In this document: in pieces, positions 9,196 to 19,595 of the stretch
How the letters are laid out: the number at the start of each line of letters is the position of its first letter
How positions within the stretch are numbered: the first letter of the stretch is position 1
Source: Sphingobacterium arenae
GTDB lineage: Bacteria > Bacteroidota > Bacteroidia > Sphingobacteriales > Sphingobacteriaceae
Reading direction: 5' to 3'
NCBI RefSeq assembly: GCF_014692505.1
Contig: NZ_JACNYK010000005.1
Coordinates: 248,001 to 312,000, forward strand
Length of the DNA stretch: 64,000 nucleotides
Notes under the pieces: generated by a model
Databases searched by the model: none
What the model was told of the DNA's origin: nothing
The model's input: the letters and a program-made list of their open reading frames with translations, nothing else
Position numbers and translations under genes: made by a program

Positions 9196-10548
9196 TTATT
9201 TACCTACTAGTTTGGTTTGATTTAGATTTATCCACTCTGGACCTATTTTATTGCTCTTGTCTAGCCAAAAAACAGGCATATTGGTATATATACCGTATTC
9301 GTTGACCTTCAATAAGTCATTTAGTTTCAAAAAGCCGTTTTCTGATATAGAAGTATTTGTTTGGTTATTATTAATGCTTATCCCAATTGGCTTTGCTTCA
9401 TATTTGATGACGGTAGAAACATCTTGGAAAATATTATCGTGTATCGTAATATTTTGGGGAACGACAGTACGGGTGGTATTGGCACCAGCACCGATAACGA
9501 TACCTTCTGTACATCCGATAACGATATTGTTCTTGATTTGTGCGTCCTGTACTTGAAAATATTCATTAAGCTCGGGACTTTCTACAGCATTCATAATCGA
9601 TAAGGCAGCTCGCAAAGATTTTCCTTTTAATTTGTGTAGGTAATTACCTTCTACAAGATGACGTTCACCGATGACACGTATTCCGCCAGAGTTGACTTTT
9701 TCGTTACCGATAAAGAAGTTATTTCGGATGATATTATCATTTCCATGACGAAGCGTTAATGTTCCCGAGCATTCATAGAAAAGATTATTCTCGATGATAT
9801 TATGACATGACTTGACAGAAATGATCTCGATTTCACCATCACAATTGTCGAAGATATTATTGGTGACAAGTGTGCTGGATGTATGCATAGACCAATGACT
9901 TGTTCCTATTCGTATGGTCTCCCCTCCATTTGTTCCCAGTTCAGGACGATGACCAAAATAATTTCGGGTAATAATATGATGATTGGGATTTTCTGCTAAC
10001 CATACCACGAGGGTCGTTCCTGAATGGTTTTTACCTGTAAATTCACAGTTTGCTACCGTATTATGTGTGCCGTAGAGAGAAACCCATTTGTAATCGATAT
10101 CCTTGTTGTTCGGATTGTAATGTAGAATAGCTGAATTTACCAAGGTACAATGTGACGATTTTTTGGAAAATGTGATTACGTCCTTACCGGTCGAAAATCC
10201 GTCCTTGAATACAAACCCATCTGCTATAATCCATTTTCCATCTATCGTCAAATTGGATTTTTCGGAAAAGTGTGTGTTTTTTGGATCAGCTACCCGAAAA
10301 ACAATTGGTTGATCTGCTGTTCCGCTACCTTTCAGTGTTATCTGACTGTTTTCCCATTGGTTGTCCACAAGATATACGGTATCTCCGGGGCTGGGACGTA
10401 AGGCATGAAGTTCATCAACGTTTTTAACTTCGATTCTTATAGCTCGATCGAGTTTAAGATCAGCTTCAGGGATATCGATGGTCGCCGAACAGTTGCTATA
10501 GAACAAAATGAAGGTTAAAAATATAATGGTGTTTTTATATAAGTTCAT
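9196..10548 (-). CDS. PL6-family polysaccharide lyase (alginate lyase / chondroitinase-B type), single domain
   Basis: Right-handed beta-helix lyase of 450 residues that cleaves uronate polymers by beta-elimination. A signal peptide with possible lipobox YSNC suggests surface anchoring. The PL6 hallmarks are present in order: PGDTVYLVDNQW near the N-terminus, TNGGETIRIG, CDGEIEIISVKS (with the Lys that acts as base and the calcium-binding acidic residues) and LTLRHG (the catalytic Arg). Its start overlaps the end of the upstream PL6 gene by 14 bp, so the two are translationally coupled. The family also contains dermatan-sulfate lyases; the PL17 and KdgF genes in the same operon point to alginate. 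Confidence 0.93.
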   Translation of the reverse strand: MNLYKNTIIFLTFILFYSNCSATIDIPEADLKLDRAIRIEVKNVDELHALRPSPGDTVYLVDNQWENSQITLKGSGTADQPIVFRVADPKNTHFSEKSNLTIDGKWIIADGFVFKDGFSTGKDVITFSKKSSHCTLVNSAILHYNPNNKDIDYKWVSLYGTHNTVANCEFTGKNHSGTTLVVWLAENPNHHIITRNYFGHRPELGTNGGETIRIGTSHWSMHTSSTLVTNNIFDNCDGEIEIISVKSCHNIIENNLFYECSGTLTLRHGNDNIIRNNFFIGNEKVNSGGIRVIGERHLVEGNYLHKLKGKSLRAALSIMNAVESPELNEYFQVQDAQIKNNIVIGCTEGIVIGAGANTTRTVVPQNITIHDNIFQDVSTVIKYEAKPIGISINNNQTNTSISENGFLKLNDLLKVNEYGIYTNMPVFWLDKSNKIGPEWINLNQTKLVGK

Positions 10549-12724
10549 GGCTGCCTATTATTTGATTGATTTTAAAAGATTTTGGGAGCTGCTTGTTTAA
10601 CGCTTTGAACTCCATGAGAATTGGTTTTTCTCCACTGTTTCCCCCACTATTTTGTGGATAAAAAGTTTCGATTTTTCCAGATTCGAAAAAATTTGAATTT
10701 TCGATAAGAATATCATGATATCGAAATTCACGGCATTCAATACTTCGTCCTCCTTGGCCGGACTGGTATACGTTATTGTTCTGAAAGCGAATATATTGCG
10801 GGCCTATTAACCTGATGGCTGCTCCCTGTTCTTTATTATCGACTTCATTGAATGTACAATGGTATATCTCCACAAAAGGGCCGGTGGTACTTTCGTCATT
10901 TCCACCTCTATAGATATCAATAGCACTATTTAAAATATTCGAAAATATACAATCTTTAATCCATACATTTTCAACATTGTAGATACCTTTGTCTTCACGT
11001 TCAGCGTTATACGCTATGCCGGTACCCGATATGTTATAAAACACACAGTTTTCTATTTGAAGTGAATCAGCAAAAGAAGCTTTCTCCGCCTTTATTCCTG
11101 CAAAGGTACTTTCGTTAAAATCCGTAAATGTACAGTTTTTGACTTTTAAGGTGTAGCGCTGTAATACACCGTCTATATCTGTATTGATTCCCGAACGAAC
11201 ATTTCCGTAGCTTTCATATGTGCCTAAAAAATAAATATTTTCTACATGAAGAGAGCCGTTGTTGGCGATAACAATAAATGCCGGCAGTGTCTTGTCTGCG
11301 TTACTGACAAAGGTATATTTTTGATTACCGGTAATGATCAATGGTTTGGTAATAAGGAGTGGTTTTTCCAAACCGAAGATCAGTTGGTCGGATTGAAGGA
11401 AAAGCGTATCGTATGCATGTGCATGTTGAATAGCGTCATATAGTTCTTCTGTGTTTCGGATGATATGCTTCGTAGAAGCATAAGCGTCTGCTTGTACATT
11501 TTTGGAAACTAAAGTGGAACCAAAGCTATCACTGTTCACTTGTACATCCTGAAAAATATCGGATGTGTCGTTGTTTGCAAGTAGTATTCCTTTTTCATTG
11601 TTGTTCAGGTACCATTTGTTGCCGTATTGAGCGAAGGTGTTGTTCTCAAAACGGATGTTTTCAGGTGCGACAGTCCGTTCATTGTCTTTTCCCCCACCAA
11701 ATACCAGACTTTCAGAATTTACGAATGTATTGTGATCGATCTTGACATCCTTCACCGGCATGTAACGGTTTATCAGTGAATTAGGAACGCCATTCATAAT
11801 CGTTAATGGTGATCTGAATCCCTTACCACGAAGATTTTTAAACATGTTGTTTTTGATGACATGGCCGGAATTAACCATTCGGACGCCTCCGGTTTCCTTT
11901 TGGAAGTTACCATCAAATATATTCCCGTCTACGACATTATTGTCACCATGACGCAATACCAAAGAACCTTCGCATTCGAAAAAATAATTTCCTGCTATGT
12001 AATTGGTGCCAGATTTTATCGAGACAATTTCCGTTTCTCCTGAGCAATGTTCAAAAAAATTGTTGGTCAATTGCGTATTGGAATCATGCATGGAGTAGCG
12101 GGAAACGCCTATTCGTATTGTTTCTCCTCCATTGGATCCTAAACGATACCGGTTTTTAAAATGATTTTTCTCGATAAGATGAAAATTCTTTTGGCTTCTT
12201 TCATCATTTAACTCGACAATAAGTACTGGACCTGCATTTATTTTTCCGTCAAAAGTACAGCCGGCAATACGATTATGCCGTCCCCAGAGCACAACCCAAT
12301 TATCATTATCGAAGCGATTCGGCTTGTTGTAATGGTCAATAACAAAATTTTCAATCGTACAATGGTTGGCCAAATCATCACTTATTCGAAATGTAATCAC
12401 GGAGTTTTTAGCCGCATGCCCTTTCCGGAAGTAGAAGTTTTTGAGGTGGAGATGTTCACCGGCTATGGACAGCGACGATTTATTCTCTATGAATAAAGGG
12501 GCGTCATCGTTGGTGGTGATAACGATGGGTTGCTGTGCTGTTCCACGTCCACGTATCTTCAAGCTGACATCTTTCCATATACCAGCATTCGTAATGGTGA
12601 TCCTGTCGCCAGGATTTGCTTTCTTTACTGCCTGCTCAAGCTCCTGCGGTGTTGCTACGGATATATCGTTACCGAAGATAACTAACGGTAGCAGGAGTAA
12701 GATGCTGCCAATTATTTTTTTCAT
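10535..12724 (-). CDS. Two-domain PL6-family alginate lyase
   Basis: Secreted lyase of 729 residues with a cleavable signal peptide (MKKIIGSILLLLPLVIFG). The N-terminal half is a PL6 catalytic beta-helix with SNGGETIRIG, CSGETEIVSIKS and LVLRHG, so the catalytic Lys and Arg positions are kept. The C-terminal half (about 410-729) is a second beta-helix without those motifs, matching the two-domain PL6 enzymes known to dimerise through the extra domain and act on MG-rich or poly-G alginate. A tandem single-domain PL6 follows, so the pair probably splits endo and exo roles or block preferences. The gene lies 27 bp after the small paralogous lipoprotein-like gene. Confidence 0.93.
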   Translation of the reverse strand: MKKIIGSILLLLPLVIFGNDISVATPQELEQAVKKANPGDRITITNAGIWKDVSLKIRGRGTAQQPIVITTNDDAPLFIENKSSLSIAGEHLHLKNFYFRKGHAAKNSVITFRISDDLANHCTIENFVIDHYNKPNRFDNDNWVVLWGRHNRIAGCTFDGKINAGPVLIVELNDERSQKNFHLIEKNHFKNRYRLGSNGGETIRIGVSRYSMHDSNTQLTNNFFEHCSGETEIVSIKSGTNYIAGNYFFECEGSLVLRHGDNNVVDGNIFDGNFQKETGGVRMVNSGHVIKNNMFKNLRGKGFRSPLTIMNGVPNSLINRYMPVKDVKIDHNTFVNSESLVFGGGKDNERTVAPENIRFENNTFAQYGNKWYLNNNEKGILLANNDTSDIFQDVQVNSDSFGSTLVSKNVQADAYASTKHIIRNTEELYDAIQHAHAYDTLFLQSDQLIFGLEKPLLITKPLIITGNQKYTFVSNADKTLPAFIVIANNGSLHVENIYFLGTYESYGNVRSGINTDIDGVLQRYTLKVKNCTFTDFNESTFAGIKAEKASFADSLQIENCVFYNISGTGIAYNAEREDKGIYNVENVWIKDCIFSNILNSAIDIYRGGNDESTTGPFVEIYHCTFNEVDNKEQGAAIRLIGPQYIRFQNNNVYQSGQGGRSIECREFRYHDILIENSNFFESGKIETFYPQNSGGNSGEKPILMEFKALNKQLPKSFKINQIIGSHELI

Positions 12725-12751
12725 GTTTTTCTCTTATTACTCCCTAATAAA

Positions 12752-13456
12752 TTAACCTTTTGATACAGCCAAATCAAACTTTAAAGCCGACAAATTCGCG
12801 TTTTCTGTCACTTCTCTCATGCGTATCAAGACGTTCATACTTCCTCGCTCTGTAGGAATTTTTGCCCAAATTAGATAGGTATCTATCGTATTGAAAACAT
12901 TGGATGCAGGTGTTTCGGTTGCTGAATATCGTATTGCCGAACTCGACGGTTCTGGGATTCCCTTGAAGAGGTCGTCGGAAAGCTGGGTGATATCTCCGGA
13001 ATTAAATGCTTCATAAATGGCGCGCTGTCTTTTGTTCGATGGAAGCAGCACCCGAAAACGGGTCGCTGTCCACTCAGCAGGTGCCACTAGTGCTTCGTAT
13101 GAAACTCCATTGCACCTGTAATTTTTGATGATATTCGTTGCGTTATTGGGCGAATAAATAGATACACCTTTGCTTGTATAGTAGGCGAGCAGTGCTATTT
13201 TCTTTTCATTATTGTTCAAAGCACACGGACCGATCAACTGGAACTCCGGCAATATAAGCGCATTATTGTCGAAAGTAGTTTTACTGTTGCCTTGTGTATT
13301 CATCGTGATATCTTGGTGAATTTCATAACCTTTGGCATGCACCACCTCTTCTACTATCTCTTTTGTATTAAATACATCGGATATGGAAGTAAGCACGCCT
13401 CCGTGGAATGACAATAGAGGCAATGTAATCAGTAAGCTATTCATGAATGTTTTCAT
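12752..13456 (-). CDS. Secreted protein of unknown function; shortened paralog of the neighbouring gene
   Basis: 234 residues with a signal-like N-terminus but no clear lipobox. From about residue 44 to the end (190 residues) it aligns almost without gaps to the C-terminal half of the protein encoded just upstream (13483-14772). Shared blocks include IGPC/LTGPC, NIIxNYRCNG, TRFRVLLPSN, SDDxFxGI and YLIWAxIP. It lacks the N-terminal lipoprotein and Ig-like region of its neighbour. I do not recognise the domain from any named family. Position between SusD and the PL6 lyases suggests a glycan-binding or lyase-accessory role (inference). Confidence 0.8.
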   Translation of the reverse strand: MKTFMNSLLITLPLLSFHGGVLTSISDVFNTKEIVEEVVHAKGYEIHQDITMNTQGNSKTTFDNNALILPEFQLIGPCALNNNEKKIALLAYYTSKGVSIYSPNNATNIIKNYRCNGVSYEALVAPAEWTATRFRVLLPSNKRQRAIYEAFNSGDITQLSDDLFKGIPEPSSSAIRYSATETPASNVFNTIDTYLIWAKIPTERGSMNVLIRMREVTENANLSALKFDLAVSKG

Positions 13457-13482
13457 ACTATTTTTGTTTAATATGTCTATAC

Positions 13483-14772
13483 TTAATTTTTGGGCACCAA
13501 AAGATCAAACCGTATCGAAGATTCATTGCCATTTTCTATCACTTCGCGGATACGTAGCAAAACATTGATGGTGCCTTGAGGATTTGGTATGGTTGCCCAA
13601 ATCAAATAAGCCTCTTGGGTGAATATACTCGCCGATGCTTCCGCTGTAGACGAATACCGCGGAGCAGAGCTGGAAGGAGCTGAGATACCATCAAAGAAAT
13701 CATCCGATAAATCGGGGATACTGTTGGTATTGTAGGCATCATATACCTCTTGTTGCCTTGAATTTGATGGCAGCAATACGCGGAAACGTGTCGCGATCCA
13801 GTTCGACGGAGATGTAATAGGTGTGTACGGTGAGCCGTTGCATCGGTAATTTCCAATAATATTTGTGGTGTTGGTAGGCGCATATAAGGATACACCGCTG
13901 CTGGTAGCATACATAAAGAAAGATATAGCTTCCTCTTTATTAACGAAATTACAAGGGCCTGTCAACTCAAAACTAGGTAATAGTAAGGCGCTATTATTAA
14001 AGGTTACCGCATTAGTACCTTGTGCGCTCATGGTTACATTGGTGTATATCTCGTAGGGAAGGACAGGAATGGCTATTGAGGCTTCTGATGACAGCCCATA
14101 GGCGTCGTACATGATGAGTTTTAGATTTGCTGCATTTGGTCTATATGTATAAGCGTAATCAAAAGTGTGTGTTGTTTCCCCATTTAAATCCATTTCGTGC
14201 ACTTTTACAAAAGCCCCTTGATAATCATCATACAGTTCAATTTTCGTAATTCCGTTTTCCGATTTCGCGGTGGCGGTAACTTGGATTACGTTTGCATCAT
14301 CAGGCACCAATGATTCGGGGACGTTCTCCCAAAAAGGAAGCGGGGGCGTAAAGCTTTGGATGTTGATAACAGCTTCGTCGGAGCTATTATCTGTTCGTTT
14401 AATCATCAGTTTTAATCCGGAAACATCCTGCATGGGTATATGCTCAAATAAATCAGCTTCCATCACAAATTGGATACTTCGTTTGCTGTCGAGGTCTTGT
14501 GTATAGGTGATATCTACTAATGAATCACTCACGCCTTCTCTGATAAGATAGGTATATATAAAGTTGATATCTTTTTGGGAAGTAATTTGTGCTTCAATAT
14601 TATTCTGGGGCGTAAATGTTTTCGTTGCGGTGTTAAAAGTATAATCTTGTGCTTCGACAACATCTTTTGCTCCCTTATCGTTGAGAATCACGTCCTCACT
14701 TTTTTTAGAACAAGCCAGTATGCCGAAAATACATACGGTTATGGCTATGATATGAATTATAGTTTTCATCAC
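13483..14772 (-). CDS. SusE-position lipoprotein with duplicated unknown C-terminal domain
   Basis: 429-residue lipoprotein (lipobox ILAC, Cys21). It sits directly after SusD, where surface glycan-binding proteins (SusE/SusF-like) are normally encoded. The N-terminal part (about 40-235) looks like one or two beta-sandwich modules. The C-terminal domain (about 240-429) is the one repeated in the downstream 234-residue protein. It has a conserved GPC and NYRCNG pair of cysteines that may form a disulfide. A surface alginate-binding role is inferred from position only; no family was recognised for the C-terminal domain. Confidence 0.8.
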   Translation of the reverse strand: MMKTIIHIIAITVCIFGILACSKKSEDVILNDKGAKDVVEAQDYTFNTATKTFTPQNNIEAQITSQKDINFIYTYLIREGVSDSLVDITYTQDLDSKRSIQFVMEADLFEHIPMQDVSGLKLMIKRTDNSSDEAVINIQSFTPPLPFWENVPESLVPDDANVIQVTATAKSENGITKIELYDDYQGAFVKVHEMDLNGETTHTFDYAYTYRPNAANLKLIMYDAYGLSSEASIAIPVLPYEIYTNVTMSAQGTNAVTFNNSALLLPSFELTGPCNFVNKEEAISFFMYATSSGVSLYAPTNTTNIIGNYRCNGSPYTPITSPSNWIATRFRVLLPSNSRQQEVYDAYNTNSIPDLSDDFFDGISAPSSSAPRYSSTAEASASIFTQEAYLIWATIPNPQGTINVLLRIREVIENGNESSIRFDLLVPKN

Positions 14773-14781
14773 GTTTATGGT

Positions 14782-16359
14782 TTAATATCCAGTATTTTGT
14801 TCAAGTTCTAATTCATTGTTTGTGGTAATCTCCCGAAGCGGGATAGGCAAAAGCAATCGCTGCTCCGTCACTTTTGCTTTTAAATCTTCCAGGGAAATTG
14901 CTGGAACAATTCGGCTGTAATGCTCGGGATATTCGTTCTCGAAATGTTGTTTCAAAGTTTCTATCGCTTTGCCAAATCGTACAAGATCGAAGAAACGTTG
15001 GTTTTCAAATGCCAATTCTAACTTGCGTTCGTTCAGCAAAGCGTCGATAAATCGCGACTCGCTATCGATACTGTTTGTACCTGTGGTCGGGTAGGTGAAG
15101 AATTGGGCGGAAAAAGCAGAAGAACCATCGTATTCTACGGCGCCTGCTCTTTCTCGAACGGTGTTGATGAGCTGTACAGACTCTCCATTTGGCCCGTCAT
15201 ACCCAAGTGCTTCGGCTTTCATAAGCAATATATCTGCATATCGTAGAACAGGAAAATCGTTTTCCGCGTCATAACGTGTCATTATAGGCGAAACGTACTT
15301 CTTTACATAAGGCTTCGTAGGGCTATAAATGGCGAGATTGGCAGCATATCGGGTATCCTTGTTGGTTGCATGTGAAGTATAATACATGGACATGGCTTCA
15401 TAGGTCGGGAAATTTAGACCATCACCATCATTGTTTACAACAGCCGATCCTGAGCCAGTGGGAGCGAAAAGATTAGCAAATGGAGAGCCCAAACCAAAAC
15501 CGCCGGCCTTGTATCGAACGGCGAATAGGATTTCTGCATTCGTTTCATTTCCAATCGAGAAAACATCGCTATAACTCGTTGCTAATTCATGTCCGCTTTT
15601 GCTGATTATTTCATTCAATTCTGATAAGGCATCGTTTTTTCTGTCGAGTGTCAGGAATACCTTAGCTAACATTGCTCGAGAAGCCCAGTGGGTGACGCGC
15701 CCTAAATCGTCCGACGGAATGTTCTGATATTGTATTGCAGGAAGAACTTCGATGGACCTTTGTAAGTCAGCGATGATTAAATTATAGACATCTTCTTTGG
15801 TATCGTAATTTTTTGATTTTGATGTGTTGGGGTTTACGGGTTCTGTTACCATAAAGATATTCCCAAATAACCTGACCATATTAAAATAGTGATAAGCCCG
15901 AATGAACAATGCCTCTCCCACAATATGTTGCCATTCCGTTTCCGTCATATTGGCATTTCGTTGGATTTGGTGATCGCCGTCTATATACTGAACACCCATA
16001 TTGTTTAATAGGTAGTTTACTGCACGGATGTTTCGGTATGTACTTATCCAGTAATCATACACTTGGAGATGATCGGCATTTAGGGTGAACATATCCAATT
16101 CGTTTTGTTCTATTCTAGGTGCAGCACTGCTATTTGCCACGCCTTGTAAGGAGAGATCAGAACGTAACTCCGTCATCATCCACTCATTATATAGTGGTGC
16201 ATGCATCCCATTGTAGCAACCCGTAAGTGCCGTATTAGCTTCTTTGTAGTCACGATAGAATGCACCAACGCCGACATTGGATATAGGGTCTATATCAATT
16301 ATTCGTTCGCAAGAACTTAGCGCAACGACTAACATGCTGTATAACAATATTCTTTTCAT
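14782..16359 (-). CDS. SusD/RagB lipoprotein of the alginate locus
   Basis: 525-residue lipoprotein (lipobox VALSSC) that closes and feeds the SusC barrel. Typical SusD features are the NVGVGAFYRDYKEANTALTGCYNGM start, the EALFIRAYHYFNMVRLFGNI helix, the LLNERKLELAFENQRFFDLVRFGKA segment and the terminal LLLPIPLREITTNNELELEQNTGY-like end. It starts 12 bp after the SusC stop. The expected ligand is unsaturated or intact alginate oligosaccharide, inferred from the PL6, PL17 and KdgF genes alongside. Confidence 0.96.
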   Translation of the reverse strand: MKRILLYSMLVVALSSCERIIDIDPISNVGVGAFYRDYKEANTALTGCYNGMHAPLYNEWMMTELRSDLSLQGVANSSAAPRIEQNELDMFTLNADHLQVYDYWISTYRNIRAVNYLLNNMGVQYIDGDHQIQRNANMTETEWQHIVGEALFIRAYHYFNMVRLFGNIFMVTEPVNPNTSKSKNYDTKEDVYNLIIADLQRSIEVLPAIQYQNIPSDDLGRVTHWASRAMLAKVFLTLDRKNDALSELNEIISKSGHELATSYSDVFSIGNETNAEILFAVRYKAGGFGLGSPFANLFAPTGSGSAVVNNDGDGLNFPTYEAMSMYYTSHATNKDTRYAANLAIYSPTKPYVKKYVSPIMTRYDAENDFPVLRYADILLMKAEALGYDGPNGESVQLINTVRERAGAVEYDGSSAFSAQFFTYPTTGTNSIDSESRFIDALLNERKLELAFENQRFFDLVRFGKAIETLKQHFENEYPEHYSRIVPAISLEDLKAKVTEQRLLLPIPLREITTNNELELEQNTGY

Positions 16360-16371
16360 GATTTTGTCAGT

Positions 16372-19300
16372 TTAAAAATTGAAATCTAGACCAAACGTGT
16401 ATGTACGCATCAGGGGGAAGGCACCACGTTGATAGCCATTTACTAATGGATTATTATAGTTACCCGAGGTGGTACGGGCTTCTGGATTAATACCCCTGTA
16501 GTTGTTACCCATAAAATAAAGTAGGTTTTCTCCGGAGGCGTACAGTCGTAGCGCTTTGACCCCGAGCTTGTTTAGTATTTTTTGTTTGAATGTGTAACCG
16601 AATATAACGGATCGTAGGGAAGCATAAGAGGCACTTTCCACAACATAGTCCGTTAACATCCAATTGACGCCGTTGGTAAGATAAGGCGTTTTGCCATCGC
16701 CGGGATACATTTCACTTATCCATCTGTTTTCGACTACGTTGCGGTTAAAACGTTTAGACTCATTATAGTTATGATCGCCATTGACTAGCTGGCCACCTTG
16801 TACCCCTTGTACCAAAAAACTCAGATCTAAATCTTTGTATTTAAACGTGTTTGTGATGCCCCAAGTGAAATCAGGGAAAGGAGAGCCGATAACCGTACGG
16901 TCATTTTGATCGATCATATTGTCATTGTTCACATCCACGATTTTAAGTCCGCCGGCCATGAGATAATTACTGATGTTGGTTGTCAATCCATTAGCCACCG
17001 CTTCGTCTATTTGAGATTGTGAAAGCCAAACGCCATCTGTTTTGTAACCGAAGAACTGAATAGAAGGTTGACCTATAGTGGCCGCATAAACCTCATTTCT
17101 TTCCCCAAAACTATATTGGAAAGGCTCACCGCCTAAATCAATCAGCGTATTTTTATTGTGACTGATGTTTAAATTAGTTGTCCATTCAAAATGAGGTTTT
17201 GTCATATTTTTGGTCGTCAATTCGATCTCTATACCTTTATTTTGAACTTTTCCGGCATTATTAATATATTCATCTGAACCACTAAATGCCATAGTGGCTT
17301 GATTGTAAAGTAGCCGATCCGTTTTTGAATTGTAATATTCAACCGTTAGCGCGATACGGTTCTTTAAAAAAGCGACGTCAAGACCGGTGTTGGATTCAAA
17401 TGTTCTTTCCCAGGTGATATTCGGATTTGCCAACAATGCTCCATTGGGAGAGAGACCTAAATTTATATTGCCTGTACCCGAACCAAAAGCATAGTTTGCG
17501 GGATACATTAGATCTTGGAAGGCAAAACTATTAATCCGGTTATTTCCTGTGGCACCGTAGCTTGAACGAACTTTTAATGAGCTCAGCCATGATATGTCCT
17601 TCATAAAGTTTTCTTCCGAAAGCATCCATCCTACGGAGATGGACGGAAAACTACCGTATTTGTTTCCTTTAGCAAAATAGGAGCTGCCGTCAATACGATA
17701 AGATGCTGCCAACATATATTTATTATCAAAATCGTATGTAATCCGGCCGAGATAGGATATCAATCCAATTTGATCTTTCAGCGTATTTGTTAAACTTTGA
17801 TCGATCTGTCCTGCTTGATTTAATGTTTTAAAATCTTCGGTTGGGAAATCTCTACCGACCATATTGGCATCATCGATCCAAGTTTGTTGTGTCGTGAAGC
17901 CCAATAGGCCTGTGAAGTTGTGTTTTTGAATATTCTTTGTATAGTTTAGGGTGTTTTCCCACAGCAAGTCCTTGTAGTGGCGAGTAAAAAGTGTCGCTTG
18001 ATTAACTGCACCGTCTTGTCTGGCATCACTCTGTGTAAATACCTGGTGTTGGTCAATGTTATAATATCCACCCACAGAGGTTTTGAAGATTAGATTTTTG
18101 ATGATTTCATAATTGAGATCCATGCTTCCAAGCAAACGATACCGGATACGGGAATCATCTACGCGATCGGCAATCGAAAGTGGCGTGTTGTTGGCCGTAT
18201 TCCAAGGATCTAAAGTGCCTGAACTCGTCCATAAAGTGCCATCAGGCATATGACCCGAATACCGTAAACTATTAAAATGTCTTGCTTGCGCATAGTCTCC
18301 GGCTTTTATATTTGCCCATTGCGAATTCTGGTTTACATATGCTGCTGAAAATTCAGTGTGATAAGCTGGAACGGAAGAGTACCAGCGGTAATAATCTGTG
18401 TAATTTACACCTGGTCTTTGTGTTTTATTGTAAGATGGATTGATGTTAAAGTTTAGTTTCAGTTTTGGGCTAAGTGTCGCATTAATCTTGGCACGTATTG
18501 ACATGCGGTCATTTTCATTGTAACGCATTGCCCCTTGATCTTTCTGTGCGTTGGCAGTCAAGAAGTACTTTATTTCTTTTTTACCTCCCGAAAGACCAAC
18601 CTGTAGATTGCTGATGGTAGCCGGTTGTAAAGCAAGTTCCTGCCAGTTTGTTGATTGTCCAATGATTTGATTTTCGATAACGTACTGCGCTCGCTCATTA
18701 TTATTGATTAAATTTCTTCTATTTTCCGGTACGGAGGGATCGTTTTCGCGCAGCGCGGCTTCATCGTATAGTTTGGTGACATATTCAGACATGGTCATAA
18801 TGGGATGCAGCTCCAAGGTATTCCGTACACCTGTGTATGCTTTTACGGAGTATTGCGGACGATCTGCCACACCTTCTTTTGTGGTAATTAAAATAACGCC
18901 ATTCGCGGCCCTCGAACCGTAAATGGCAGCAGATGCAGCATCTTTTAATACTTCTATGGACTCTACATCTTGTGGATTCACAAAGGATAGACCGTCGGGT
19001 ACAGGGTAGCCATCTACGACGACCAAAGGCGAGGTGTTTGAACTGATAGAATTAAATCCTCGTACACGTACGACGGGTTCCGCGCCGACCTCCGAAGAAA
19101 CGTTTTGGATCGAAACACCCGCTATTTTCCCGATTAGCGCATTATCTAGGCGAGAGGAGGGCATTTCGTCGAGATTGGTATTGACCAGTTTGCTGACGGA
19201 GCCTGTTACGGAGGATTTCTTTTGTATACCATAGCCGATTACGACGACTTCTTCAATTTCTTTTTCTTCAGGATCCAAAGATATTTTTAGATTTTCTGTG

Positions 19301-19566
19301 TCGTTAATCTGTTTTGCATAACGCTGATACCCTATTGCAGATATGAGTAATATTCCCCCTTTTTCTACTCTTATTTCAAATTTACCCTGTTCATCTGTTT
19401 TTGTTGCTTGCTTGCTGTTCTGTACAGAAATGCTTGCTCCCGATATAGGAGATCCTAACGCATCTCTTACTTCTCCAGTGACTTTTACCCTCGTTTGTCC
19501 ATAAAGGTTTCCAGATGATATGGAAAATAAGAAGGTGAATAACATGATGTAAATCGATGTTTTCAT
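16372..19566 (-). CDS. SusC/RagA TonB-dependent transporter of the alginate locus
   Basis: About 1064-residue outer-membrane importer. The start is set at the ATG at 19566 (MKTSIYIMLF), which begins a signal peptide ending SSGNLYGQ; an upstream in-frame ATG at 19611 would add 15 residues and lie inside the intergenic hairpin. A carboxypeptidase-regulatory-like domain (VKVTGEVRDALGSPISGASI) is followed by EEVVVIGYGIQKKSS, the plug (SPLVVVDGYPVPDG, SIEVLKDAASAAIYGSRAA) and the barrel ending in FGLDFNF. It pairs with the SusD gene downstream. A 73-bp gap holding a hairpin separates it from the SDR gene upstream in the transcript. Confidence 0.96.
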   Translation of the reverse strand: MKTSIYIMLFTFLFSISSGNLYGQTRVKVTGEVRDALGSPISGASISVQNSKQATKTDEQGKFEIRVEKGGILLISAIGYQRYAKQINDTENLKISLDPEEKEIEEVVVIGYGIQKKSSVTGSVSKLVNTNLDEMPSSRLDNALIGKIAGVSIQNVSSEVGAEPVVRVRGFNSISSNTSPLVVVDGYPVPDGLSFVNPQDVESIEVLKDAASAAIYGSRAANGVILITTKEGVADRPQYSVKAYTGVRNTLELHPIMTMSEYVTKLYDEAALRENDPSVPENRRNLINNNERAQYVIENQIIGQSTNWQELALQPATISNLQVGLSGGKKEIKYFLTANAQKDQGAMRYNENDRMSIRAKINATLSPKLKLNFNINPSYNKTQRPGVNYTDYYRWYSSVPAYHTEFSAAYVNQNSQWANIKAGDYAQARHFNSLRYSGHMPDGTLWTSSGTLDPWNTANNTPLSIADRVDDSRIRYRLLGSMDLNYEIIKNLIFKTSVGGYYNIDQHQVFTQSDARQDGAVNQATLFTRHYKDLLWENTLNYTKNIQKHNFTGLLGFTTQQTWIDDANMVGRDFPTEDFKTLNQAGQIDQSLTNTLKDQIGLISYLGRITYDFDNKYMLAASYRIDGSSYFAKGNKYGSFPSISVGWMLSEENFMKDISWLSSLKVRSSYGATGNNRINSFAFQDLMYPANYAFGSGTGNINLGLSPNGALLANPNITWERTFESNTGLDVAFLKNRIALTVEYYNSKTDRLLYNQATMAFSGSDEYINNAGKVQNKGIEIELTTKNMTKPHFEWTTNLNISHNKNTLIDLGGEPFQYSFGERNEVYAATIGQPSIQFFGYKTDGVWLSQSQIDEAVANGLTTNISNYLMAGGLKIVDVNNDNMIDQNDRTVIGSPFPDFTWGITNTFKYKDLDLSFLVQGVQGGQLVNGDHNYNESKRFNRNVVENRWISEMYPGDGKTPYLTNGVNWMLTDYVVESASYASLRSVIFGYTFKQKILNKLGVKALRLYASGENLLYFMGNNYRGINPEARTTSGNYNNPLVNGYQRGAFPLMRTYTFGLDFNF

Positions 19567-19595
19567 GATCATATGGTTTATAATGTATTTGAATA

